Positions 7,624-15,000 of a stretch of DNA of 64,000 bases are shown piece after piece. Below the pieces are notes generated by a model. That model was not told the DNA's origin. It made no database searches and was given only the letters and a program-made list of their open reading frames with translations. Within the stretch, counting starts at the first letter, position 1; each line of letters begins with the position of its first letter. The stretch is from NCBI RefSeq assembly GCF_036346875.1, contig NZ_CP107852.1, positions 6,200,001 to 6,264,000 of the forward strand, read 5' to 3'. Both the position numbers and the translations under genes were made by a program. The DNA is from Nocardia sp. NBC_00508. Lineage in GTDB: Bacteria > Actinomycetota > Actinomycetes > Mycobacteriales > Mycobacteriaceae.

Positions 7624-8247
7624 ATGTTCACAGGCATCGTCGAGGAACTCGGCGAGATCGTCGCCAGCGAGCAGCTGGCCGACGCCGCGCGGCTGACGAT
7701 CAAGGGCGAGCTGGTGACCTCCGATGCCGGGCACGGTGATTCGATCGCGGTGAACGGAGTGTGCCTGACCGTCGTGGAGGTGGTCGGCGGCGACTCGTTC
7801 ACCGCCGACGTCATGGCCGAGACGCTCAACCGCTCCAGCATCGGCAAGCTGGACATCGGCGCGAGGGTGAACCTGGAGCGTGCCGCCGCGCTGAACAGCA
7901 GGCTCGGTGGCCACCTGGTGCAGGGCCACGTCGACGGCACCGGCACCGTGCTCTCGCGCACCCCGTCGGACAACTGGGACGTGGTACGGATCTCACTTCC
8001 CGACAACCTCGCCCGCTACGTCGTGGAGAAGGGTTCGATCACCGTCGACGGCATCTCGCTCACGGTCTCCGGACTCGGGGTCGCCGACGAGCCCACCGAG
8101 ACCGGCGACCGGGACTGGTTCGAGGTCTCGCTCATCCCCACCACACTCGCGCTGACCAATCTCGGCTCCGCCACTGTCGGCACCACCGTGAATCTGGAAG
8201 CAGACGTGATCGCCAAGTACGTCGAACGCCTCCAACAGCGCGGCTAG
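7624..8247 (+). CDS. ribE: Riboflavin synthase, alpha subunit
   Basis: This 207-residue enzyme dismutates two 6,7-dimethyl-8-ribityllumazine molecules into riboflavin. It has the two-fold lumazine-binding repeat: repeat 1 from MFTGIVEELG with NGVCLTV, and repeat 2 with GGHLVQGHVDGTG and ITVDGISLTV. ATG 7624 follows a GGGAG site. It heads the ribE, ribBA, ribH series, but a 467-nt repeat-bearing spacer separates it from ribBA. Confidence 0.97.
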   Translation: MFTGIVEELGEIVASEQLADAARLTIKGELVTSDAGHGDSIAVNGVCLTVVEVVGGDSFTADVMAETLNRSSIGKLDIGARVNLERAAALNSRLGGHLVQGHVDGTGTVLSRTPSDNWDVVRISLPDNLARYVVEKGSITVDGISLTVSGLGVADEPTETGDRDWFEVSLIPTTLALTNLGSATVGTTVNLEADVIAKYVERLQQRG

Positions 8248-8714
8248 CCGTGTCCCACCCGCTCGTCCTGACAAGAAGAAGACGCGAGACCGGGAGCACC
8301 GTCCGTGGCCGCGCACCCGTCAGGGCGGCCGAATCGAATGCGACGTCGCCACGGTTCCTCTCTGCACGTCTCAGTGCGGCCTGCCTGCCTGCTCCGATCT
8401 GCTCGGTCTCGGGCGCGACCGCGTCAGCAGCAAGACAGCCAATGGCATTCGTTTGTCCGCGAGCCATCGGCATGGAGCGAACGCCAGGTCCCGCGCCTGC
8501 TACCGGACGCAACCACGTCGGCCCAGCTCCTGTTTTCGAGCGCAGCGAGACCGAGCATTCCCCGTTCGCGGCCCGAGCCACAAGGGGGCCGCGAACACGC
8601 CGCGACGGAGTCGCGGCCGAACAAGCACAGCCGCGAACACGCCGTGCCGCAGGCGCGGCAAAACAAGCACAGTACTGTGGTGAGGCACCTATTTCGAGAT
8701 GGAGCACAGCAGAC
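8248..8714. other. Repeat-bearing spacer between ribE and ribBA
   Basis: This spacer keeps the ribBA frame open for a long way upstream, but the encoded sequence is Arg/Pro/Ala-rich without family features, so I treat it as non-coding. It contains two tandem hairpin units (8589-8672) directly before ribBA. Nothing resembling an RFN element was seen. Confidence 0.5.
8589..8672. repeat. Two tandem 42-bp hairpin units
   Basis: Units at 8589-8630 and 8631-8672 share the same ends (CCGCGAACACGCC at one side, AACAAGCACAG at the other). They differ in the middle, where each can fold: GCCGCGAC-GGA-GTCGCGGC in the first and GCCGTGCC-GCA-GGCGCGGC in the second. The arms differ but still pair (one G:U), so the changes are compensatory. 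A related element in reverse orientation occurs near 40339-40379. Confidence 0.65.
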
Positions 8715-9959
8715 GTGACCAGGTTCGACAGCATCGAGCGCGCAGTCGCCGACATCGCAGCCGGTAAGGCGGTCGTCGTCGTCGACGACGAGGACCGCGA
8801 GAACGAGGGCGACCTCATCTTCGCGGCGGAGAAGGCCACCCCGGAGCTGGTCGCGTTCATGATCCGCTATACCTCCGGGTACATCTGTGTCCCGCTCACC
8901 GGCGACGATTGCGATCGGCTCGGCCTACCACCGATGTACGCGATGAACCAGGACAAGCACGGCACCGCCTACACCGTCTCGGTGGACGCGCGCGAAGGCA
9001 TCACCACCGGCATCTCCGGCGCCGACCGCGCCACCACCATGCGGCTGCTGGCGGACGCCAACGCGAAGGCCGACGACTTCACCCGCCCCGGTCACGTGGT
9101 GCCGTTGCGCGCCAAGGACGGCGGGGTGCTGCGTCGTCCCGGTCACACCGAGGCTGCCGTCGATCTGGCGCGCATGGCCGGTCTGCGGCCCGCGGGCGTG
9201 ATCTGCGAGATCGTCAGCCAGAAGGACGAGGGCCATATGGCCCGCACCGAGGAACTGCGCGTTTTCGCCGACGAACACGAGCTCGCGCTGATCTCCATCG
9301 CCGACATGATCGCCTGGCGGCGCAAGCACGAGAAGCATGTGGTGCGGGTCGCCGAGGCGCGCATCCCCACCGCGCACGGCGAGTTCAAGGCCGTCGGCTA
9401 TCAGAGCATCTACGACGAGGTCGAGCATGTCGCGCTGGTGCGCGGCGATATCAGCGTCGGCGAGGACATCCTGGTCCGCGTGCACTCGGAGTGCCTGACC
9501 GGAGACGTGTTCGGGTCGCTGCGCTGTGACTGTGGTCCGCAGCTGGACGCCGCGCTGGAGATGGTCGCGGACGAGGGGCGCGGTGTGGTGCTGTACATGC
9601 GCGGTCACGAAGGGCGTGGCATCGGCCTGATGCACAAGTTGCAGGCCTACCAGCTGCAGGATTCCGGACACGACACGGTCGACGCGAATCTCGAGCTCGG
9701 GCTGCCCGCGGATGCCCGCGATTACGGCACCGGTGCACAGATCCTGGTGGATCTCGGCATCCGCTCGATGCGGTTGCTCACCAACAACCCGGCCAAGCGG
9801 GTCGGTTTGGACGGCTACGGCCTGCGGATCACCGAGCGGGTGCCGATGCCGTTGCGCGCCAATGCGGAAAACCTGCACTACCTGCGCACCAAGCGGGACC
9901 GAATGGGACACGACCTGATCGGGTTGGACGAACTCGATCTCGGCGAGACGGCGCACTGA
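8715..9959 (+). CDS. ribBA: Bifunctional 3,4-dihydroxy-2-butanone-4-phosphate synthase / GTP cyclohydrolase II
   Basis: This 414-residue fusion supplies both branches of riboflavin synthesis. The N-terminal RibB domain (about 1-205) has DDEDRENEGDLIFAAE and the late RPGHTEAAVDL motif. The C-terminal RibA domain has the zinc cysteines in HSECLTGDVFGSLRCDCG and the GTP-site RGHEGRGIGL. I chose GTG 8715, where RibB homology starts; the open frame further upstream runs through the repeats. RibH follows after 30 nt with a strong GGAAAGG ribosome-binding site. Confidence 0.96.
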   Translation: MTRFDSIERAVADIAAGKAVVVVDDEDRENEGDLIFAAEKATPELVAFMIRYTSGYICVPLTGDDCDRLGLPPMYAMNQDKHGTAYTVSVDAREGITTGISGADRATTMRLLADANAKADDFTRPGHVVPLRAKDGGVLRRPGHTEAAVDLARMAGLRPAGVICEIVSQKDEGHMARTEELRVFADEHELALISIADMIAWRRKHEKHVVRVAEARIPTAHGEFKAVGYQSIYDEVEHVALVRGDISVGEDILVRVHSECLTGDVFGSLRCDCGPQLDAALEMVADEGRGVVLYMRGHEGRGIGLMHKLQAYQLQDSGHDTVDANLELGLPADARDYGTGAQILVDLGIRSMRLLTNNPAKRVGLDGYGLRITERVPMPLRANAENLHYLRTKRDRMGHDLIGLDELDLGETAH

Positions 9960-9989
9960 ACTGCGAGCCGACCGGAAAGGCGGACATTG

Positions 9990-10469
9990 ATGAGCGGTAC
10001 CGGGGTACCGACTTTCGCGTTGGAGGATGCCAAGGACCTCACCTTGGGCATCGTCGCGTCGCGCTGGCACACCCAGATCTGCGACACGCTGGTCGCGAAT
10101 GCCGAGCGGGTGGCCAAGGACGCGGGCGTCCAGCACATCACGTTGGTGCGCTGCGCCGGCGCCATGGAGCTGCCGGTGGTTGCCCAGGAGCTGGCCAGGT
10201 CGCACGACGCGGTGGTCGCGCTCGGCGTGGTCATCCGCGGTGACACACCGCATTTCGAGTACGTTTGCGACGCGGTGACCGCCGGGCTCACCCGAGTATC
10301 GCTGGACGAGGGCACGCCGGTCGCGAATGGTGTGCTCACCACGAACAACGAGCGGCAGGCGCTGGATCGGGCAGGGCTGCCCGAGTCGCACGAGAACAAG
10401 GGCGAGCAGGCGGCTGCCGCGGCGTTGGATGCCGCGCTGACGCTGCGCGCCCTGCGGCAGTCCGCGTAG
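9990..10469 (+). CDS. ribH: 6,7-dimethyl-8-ribityllumazine synthase
   Basis: This 159-residue protein condenses the ribBA product with 5-amino-6-ribitylaminouracil and forms icosahedral shells in this family. It shows the substrate-site pattern ASRWHTQICDTLVANA, VRCAGAMELPVVAQ, the phosphate-binding GVVIRGDTPHFEYV with the catalytic His, and PVANGVLTTNNERQA. ATG 9990 has the GGAAAGG site 9 nt upstream. It is followed after 2 nt by the PH-domain gene, as ribH-Rv1417 in M. tuberculosis. Confidence 0.96.
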   Translation: MSGTGVPTFALEDAKDLTLGIVASRWHTQICDTLVANAERVAKDAGVQHITLVRCAGAMELPVVAQELARSHDAVVALGVVIRGDTPHFEYVCDAVTAGLTRVSLDEGTPVANGVLTTNNERQALDRAGLPESHENKGEQAAAAALDAALTLRALRQSA

Positions 10470-10471
10470 CG

Positions 10472-10972
10472 ATGCCGGTGGTACGTATCTTCCGGAGGAA
10501 CGCGGGCTCGCCCGCGGCGCCCGGCGATACGCCCGAGTGGGAGTTCGAGGTGCGCCCGCGGCGCGCGGTGCGGTCGGCCTGGGTCGTGGCGGTGCTGATC
10601 GCTGCCGCGTTCACCGCGGGCGGTATCTGGCTGCGCAGCGGGTCGACCGGCGTCAACTTCCGTGTGGCCGACCAGATCGCGATGATCGGGATCGGCTTGC
10701 TCGGCGCTGCGGCGGTGCTATTGCTGACCAGACCGAGGGTGCGAGTGGGCTCGCGCGGTGTGTCCGTGCGGAACGTCTTGGGCGACAACGATTTCCCGTG
10801 GGAGTACGTCCGAGGCGTGTCGTTCCCGGATCGGAAGTCCTGGGCGCGTCTGGAATTGGTCGGCGACGACTACGTGCCGATGCTGGCGATCCGCTCCAAC
10901 GACAAGGAGCACGCCGCGCGGGCGATGGCCCGGCTGCGCGAACTCGGCGCGAAGTACTCCGGGAACGACTGA
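10472..10972 (+). CDS. PH-domain membrane protein, Rv1417-like
   Basis: This 166-residue protein has two membrane helices (about residues 35-55 and 68-88). A C-terminal soluble part carries the bacterial PH-like pattern: RVGSRGVSVRNVLG, FPWEYVRGVSFP, WARLELVGDDYVPMLAI. ATG 10472 is 2 nt after the ribH stop, indicating one transcript. The same position downstream of ribH is occupied by Rv1417 in M. tuberculosis. Function is unknown; the conserved linkage suggests, but does not show, a link to flavin supply. Confidence 0.85.
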   Translation: MPVVRIFRRNAGSPAAPGDTPEWEFEVRPRRAVRSAWVVAVLIAAAFTAGGIWLRSGSTGVNFRVADQIAMIGIGLLGAAAVLLLTRPRVRVGSRGVSVRNVLGDNDFPWEYVRGVSFPDRKSWARLELVGDDYVPMLAIRSNDKEHAARAMARLRELGAKYSGND

Positions 10973-11043
10973 TCACTCGGGGCGCGTCGACCGAGGCGTG
11001 CAACCCCGGGTTCGTCCGTCTCGCGCGGTGCTCGGCGCTGGTC

Positions 11044-11049
11044 TAGCCT
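11044..11049 (+). promoter_or_regulatory. -10 box (TAGCCT) for the GNAT gene, leaderless
   Basis: TAGCCT matches TANNNT and ends 7 nt before the ATG at 11057. No ribosome-binding site lies between, which fits a leaderless transcript. Confidence 0.55.
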
Positions 11050-11056
11050 CGCCGGT

Positions 11057-11596
11057 ATGGAGCCGGGTGCGTGCGTTCTCGCGGCGGCTTTCGCCGACGA
11101 TCCGCTGATGATCTACTTCTGGCCGCGTTCGCGACGGCGGCGGAAAGCCTTGCCGCTGTTCTGGGATGCACGCATCGCGTCGCGTAGGCAGAACGGGCTG
11201 GTCGACCTCGCGCACGACGCGGAAGGAAACCTCGCCTGCGTGGCGCTGTGGGAACCCGCCGGTGTGGTGTCGCCGATGGCGAAGCCGCTGACGATGCTGC
11301 GAGCCACGGGCAGGAGCACGATCCGGGCGCTGGCCGCCGGGCGCCAGCTGGAACGGGCACGACCGGCGACGCCCCACCTGTATCTGGCCGCAATCGGGAC
11401 GCTGCCCGGATCGCAAGGGCAGGGACTGGCGACGGCACTGCTGGAGCGGCGGCTGTCGTCGGCCGAGCAGCCCTGCTTCCTGATCTCGGACAGCCACGGC
11501 ACCGTGCCGTTCTATCAGCGCTTCGGGTTCGAACCACACGGTGAGTTGACGATCGACCACGGTCTCGTCGTGTACCCGATGGTGCGGGCGAACTGA
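11057..11596 (+). CDS. GNAT family N-acetyltransferase
   Basis: This 179-residue protein has the GNAT acetyl-CoA loop in LPGSQGQGLATALLERRL (about 117-134), preceded by the YLAAIGTLP strand, and ends with the FYQRFGFEPHGE motif typical of the C-terminal half. The N-terminus (AFADDPLMIYFWP) resembles acetyltransferases related to antibiotic self-protection and small amines, but the substrate is unknown. It converges on the gamma-glutamyltransferase gene with 8 nt between stops. Confidence 0.85.
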   Translation: MEPGACVLAAAFADDPLMIYFWPRSRRRRKALPLFWDARIASRRQNGLVDLAHDAEGNLACVALWEPAGVVSPMAKPLTMLRATGRSTIRALAAGRQLERARPATPHLYLAAIGTLPGSQGQGLATALLERRLSSAEQPCFLISDSHGTVPFYQRFGFEPHGELTIDHGLVVYPMVRAN

Positions 11597-11604
11597 CTCT
11601 CGGA

Positions 11605-13557
11605 TCAGCGCGTGTCGCCGAGGACCGCACCCTCGCGGCGCGGGTCGGCGCCGCCGATCCATCCGTCCGCGCCGTCGCGTTTCAGGGCGCTGAGGCCGCT
11701 GGTTTGCGGCGCGACCGACACCTGGTGGCCGAGTTCGCGGAGCCGGAGCACGAGCGGGTCGTGGTTGCCGTTGTCGGCGGCGTTGATCGCCGGGTGCTCG
11801 CCGCCGACGCCGGTGGACGGGCTGTTCCCGGCGCCGAAGGCGACTGCGGAGACCGCTTGTTGCGGGTCCAGACCCCAATCGAACATGTTGACCAGGGTTT
11901 TCAGCACGTACTGGATGATCACCGAACCGCCGGGCGAACCGGCGACATGGGTGAGCTCGCCGCGTGCGCCGTCGGGGGCCCTGTCGAACACCAGCGTGGG
12001 ACTCATCGAGCTGCGCGGGCGCTTGCCCGGCTGCACGCGGTTGGCCACCGGCACGCCGTCGGCGCCCAGCGGGTCGGCGTTGAAGTCGGTGAGCTGGTTG
12101 TTCAGCACGAAGCCGTCGACCAGGTGGAACGAACCGAACGCGGACTCGACGGTGGTGGTCATGGCCGCCGCGTTGCCGTATTCGTCGACCACCGAGATAT
12201 GGCTGGTGCCGTGCTCGGGCGGCTGCGGGCCGACGCCGAGCGGAACCGGGCCGAAGTCGCCGGGCTGTGCGGTGCCCATGCTGCGGTTGGCATCGATCAG
12301 CCCGGCGCGTTGCCGCAGATAGTCCTTGTTCAGCAGGGTCTGTGCGGAATTGCCCGGCAGCGGAATGAAATCCGTGTCGGCCACGTACTTGTTGCGGTCG
12401 GCGTAGGCGAGCCGCTCGGCCTCCGAGATGAGGTGCACCGCTTGGGCGTTCGGCCGTCCACCGTTGCGATCGATATTGTCCGGCCGCATGGTGGCCAGAT
12501 CGAAGTTCTCCAGGATGCCCAACGTGGCGGCGACGGCGATGCCGCCGGAGGAAGGACTGGGCATGCCGCAGATCTCGCGCTCGCGGTACCCGGTGCACAA
12601 GGCCGTGCGCTTCTTCGCCTGATAACCGGCCAGGTCCTCGGTCGTGATCAGGCCCGGCGTGCGCCCGCCGGAGGACCGGCCCGCGGCCTCGACGATGTCG
12701 CGGGCGATGGCGCCGGTGTAGAAGGCCTGCGCGCCCTCGGCGGCGACGGCGCCGAGCGCCTTCGCCATGGCCGGATTGGTGAGCACGGTCTCGACGGCCT
12801 TCGGGCTGCCGTCCGGCTCGAGAAAGTACGCCTTGGCGCCCTCGTCGACCGCGAGGTCCTTCGCCGACTCCGCGATCTGACCGGCAAGGCGGGGGCTGAT
12901 CGGGAACCCGCGGTCGGCCAGCCCGATGGCGGGGTCGAACAGCTCGCCCCACGCGGTTTTGCCGTGGTCGCGGTGCGCCAGCTCGAGCATGCGCAGCACT
13001 CCGGGCACTCCGATCGAGCGGCCGCTGGCGCGTGCGTTCGGCTTGGGCTCGGTGCGATCGGTGTCGCTGACCCAGCGCAGATAGTTCTCGGTCGCGGCCG
13101 CCGGTGCGACTTCGCGGCCGTCGTAGGCGTCCACGGTCTTCGTGTTCGCGTCGTAGTAGAGCAGGAACGCGCCGCCGCCGATGCCGGAGGCCTGCGGTTC
13201 GACCAGCCCGAGCACCGTCTGCGCCGCGATCAGGGCGTCCGCCGCCGTCCCGCCGTCGCGCAGCACCTCGCAGGCGGCCTTGGTCGACAGGGGGTTGGCG
13301 GTCGAGACCGCGAACGTGTGCGTGCGCACCGGGGTCATGCCCGTGCGATAGCCGCTCGCTATCTCCGGGTTCGTGCTCAGGTCCTTGGTGCCGCTCCCCG
13401 CCGGCCCGGTCGCGGTCGCGGTGACCGGCGTGCCGTTGGGGACCGTCTCGCAGACGCCGTGGGCGTGGTCCTCGCCGGACGAACATGCCGTGGCCATCCC
13501 GACGGTGAGTACGAACGCCGCCACCGCGGCCACCCAGGTTCCTTGCTTGCGCCACAT
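11605..13557 (-). CDS. ggt: Gamma-glutamyltransferase, probable lipoprotein
   Basis: This 650-residue N-terminal nucleophile hydrolase cleaves gamma-glutamyl compounds such as glutathione. The pro-enzyme is expected to cut itself before the Thr of HGTSHISVVD (about residue 451), producing large and small subunits. The substrate-binding SPGGSVIIQYVL loop is present. ATG 13557 gives a signal sequence with a lipobox-like ATAC near residue 25, so the enzyme is probably tethered outside the membrane. Position -3 of the lipobox is Ala, not the usual Leu, so lipidation is likely but not certain. A late GGADPRREG motif is also typical. Confidence 0.93.
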   Translation of the reverse strand: MWRKQGTWVAAVAAFVLTVGMATACSSGEDHAHGVCETVPNGTPVTATATGPAGSGTKDLSTNPEIASGYRTGMTPVRTHTFAVSTANPLSTKAACEVLRDGGTAADALIAAQTVLGLVEPQASGIGGGAFLLYYDANTKTVDAYDGREVAPAAATENYLRWVSDTDRTEPKPNARASGRSIGVPGVLRMLELAHRDHGKTAWGELFDPAIGLADRGFPISPRLAGQIAESAKDLAVDEGAKAYFLEPDGSPKAVETVLTNPAMAKALGAVAAEGAQAFYTGAIARDIVEAAGRSSGGRTPGLITTEDLAGYQAKKRTALCTGYREREICGMPSPSSGGIAVAATLGILENFDLATMRPDNIDRNGGRPNAQAVHLISEAERLAYADRNKYVADTDFIPLPGNSAQTLLNKDYLRQRAGLIDANRSMGTAQPGDFGPVPLGVGPQPPEHGTSHISVVDEYGNAAAMTTTVESAFGSFHLVDGFVLNNQLTDFNADPLGADGVPVANRVQPGKRPRSSMSPTLVFDRAPDGARGELTHVAGSPGGSVIIQYVLKTLVNMFDWGLDPQQAVSAVAFGAGNSPSTGVGGEHPAINAADNGNHDPLVLRLRELGHQVSVAPQTSGLSALKRDGADGWIGGADPRREGAVLGDTR

Positions 13558-13691
13558 GCGGGGGACTCTAGCGCCAGCCACCGACCGCCTGCGCCGCTTT
13601 CCTTCCCACGGACGAAATCGTCATGGCGGCAGCGAGTGTCGAGCACGGAGGGCCGAGCCGCGCGGCCCTGCGGCGCCGGGCGTGCCGTCGG

Positions 13692-13697
13692 TAGGCT
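13692..13697 (+). promoter_or_regulatory. -10 box (TAGGCT) for the HAD gene, leaderless
   Basis: TAGGCT ends 6 nt before the GTG at 13704, so transcription should start at the start codon or one base beside it. Confidence 0.55.
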
Positions 13698-13703
13698 GGC
13701 CGG

Positions 13704-14393
13704 GTGGCGATCGAGGCGGTGCTGTTCGACTTTTCCGGGACCTTGTTTCGGCTGGAGGACGACGAATCCTGGTACGAGGATCTGACCTGGTCCGATGGGC
13801 GGGCGTTCGACGTGCACGAGAAGGCCGAGATCATGCGCAGGATGACGGCGCCGGTGGACCAGATCGTGGAATTCGACGCCGAGACGAAGTACGCGTGGGA
13901 CAACCGCGACCTCGATCCCGCGCTGCATCGCATCGCGATGATGGAGGTGCTGCGCAAGTCGGGTGTCCCCACCGACGCGGACGCCGAACGGCTGTATGCC
14001 CGGCTGCTCGACCCGCTGGAGTGGACGCCCTATCCCGACAGCGAAGTCGTCTTGAATCTGCTCGCGGTACAGGATGTTCCGGTCGCGGTGGTGAGCAACA
14101 TCCCGTTCGACATCCGCCCGTCGTTCGCGGCGCGCGGCTGGGACCGCCTGGTCGGCGCGTTCACGCTCTCCTACGAGGTCGGCGTGATGAAGCCCGACCC
14201 GGAGATCTTCCACTCCGCGTTGGACGAACTCGGTGTGCCCGCCGACGCGGCGCTGATGATCGGCGACAGCGCCGAGGCCGACGGCGGCGCCGCTGCGCTC
14301 GGCAGCCGATTCGCCCTGGTACAAGCCCTGCCCACCGCCGAACGCCCGGACGCGCTGCTGACCGCTCTGCGTCGGCACGGCCTCGTGGAGTAG
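13704..14393 (+). CDS. HAD superfamily hydrolase
   Basis: This 229-residue Rossmannoid hydrolase has motif I as DFSGT, motif II as VVSNIPFDI, the motif III Lys in MKPDPEIF, and motif IV as IGDSAEADGGAA. The second Asp of the usual DxDx[TV] is replaced by Ser. Phosphatases of this superfamily use that Asp as general acid/base, whereas dehalogenase-type members lack it. The reaction may therefore be non-phosphatase or slow; the substrate is unknown. A helical cap lies between motifs I and II (about residues 20-105). Confidence 0.85.
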   Translation: MAIEAVLFDFSGTLFRLEDDESWYEDLTWSDGRAFDVHEKAEIMRRMTAPVDQIVEFDAETKYAWDNRDLDPALHRIAMMEVLRKSGVPTDADAERLYARLLDPLEWTPYPDSEVVLNLLAVQDVPVAVVSNIPFDIRPSFAARGWDRLVGAFTLSYEVGVMKPDPEIFHSALDELGVPADAALMIGDSAEADGGAAALGSRFALVQALPTAERPDALLTALRRHGLVE

Positions 14394-14520
14394 CCGGCAT
14401 TCCGCACGCGCCCGCTCCGATTGCCGAAGTCCGAGTTGCCCGGGTCGCCACCGTGTTACCGTGCGAATCGGCGTGGTCGTCAGGTGCGTCGGTTCGTTGG
14501 GTACCAACGGGGGTACGGCT

Positions 14521-14946
14521 GTGAGCATGGCGTTTTCGGGTGAGGAGCCATCCGTCGGCGTGGAAACGGCCATGCCGGTGGCGGTTCGCGACGTGCGGGA
14601 AGCCGTCGCGGGATTGGCGGGATTCGCGATCGCGTATCCGGTGCTGATGAACCTGACCCGCGGCGGCGACGCGGCAGCCGCGGCGTCCACTCAGTTCTGC
14701 GTCGCCTGGGCGCTCGGCCTGCTCGTCTTCGGATTCGCCGAGGGCGCGCGCACGATCCGCAGCCTGGCGATCGCGCTGGCGATCATGCAGGCCGCCCTCG
14801 GGTGCTCTGCGCTCGGCGACCTGGAGACCGTCCCGCCCCTGGTCGGGATCGTCGCCGCGGCCTATTCGCTCGGCACGTCGGCGGTGGTCGTGCACCTGCT
14901 GTGCCAACCGGAAGCCAAGGCCTGGTTCGGCGTCCGGGAACCCTGA
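14521..14946 (+). CDS. Small integral membrane protein, unknown function
   Basis: The protein has 141 residues from the GTG at 14521, which is preceded by a GGGGG site; an earlier in-frame start at 14461 is less likely. Four hydrophobic segments are apparent: VAGLAGFAIAYPVLM, FCVAWALGLLVFGFA, LAIALAIMQAALGC and a last one around VGIVAAAYSLGTSAVVVHLL. No motif identifies a family. It lies between the HAD gene and uvrC without overlap. Confidence 0.65.
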   Translation: MSMAFSGEEPSVGVETAMPVAVRDVREAVAGLAGFAIAYPVLMNLTRGGDAAAAASTQFCVAWALGLLVFGFAEGARTIRSLAIALAIMQAALGCSALGDLETVPPLVGIVAAAYSLGTSAVVVHLLCQPEAKAWFGVREP

Positions 14947-14988
14947 CCGGCCGCGACGCTGCCGTGTGGGGCTGTCGGTCACCGTGGC

Positions 14989-14994
14989 TAGGCT
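14989..14994 (+). promoter_or_regulatory. -10 box (TAGGCT) for uvrC, leaderless
   Basis: TAGGCT ends 6 nt before the GTG start of uvrC, and no ribosome-binding site is present between them. Confidence 0.5.
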
Positions 14995-15000
14995 GGATGG

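Noticed and set aside
7761..8714. Long N-terminal extension of ribBA running through the ribE-ribBA spacer
   Set aside because: The frame is open because of high G+C, overlaps ribE, and encodes Arg/Pro-rich sequence. RibB homology begins at GTG 8715.
10973..13555. 860-codon open frame overlapping the gamma-glutamyltransferase gene in another minus-strand frame
   Set aside because: Its product is Arg/Gly-rich with no family features, while the ggt frame has complete catalytic motifs.
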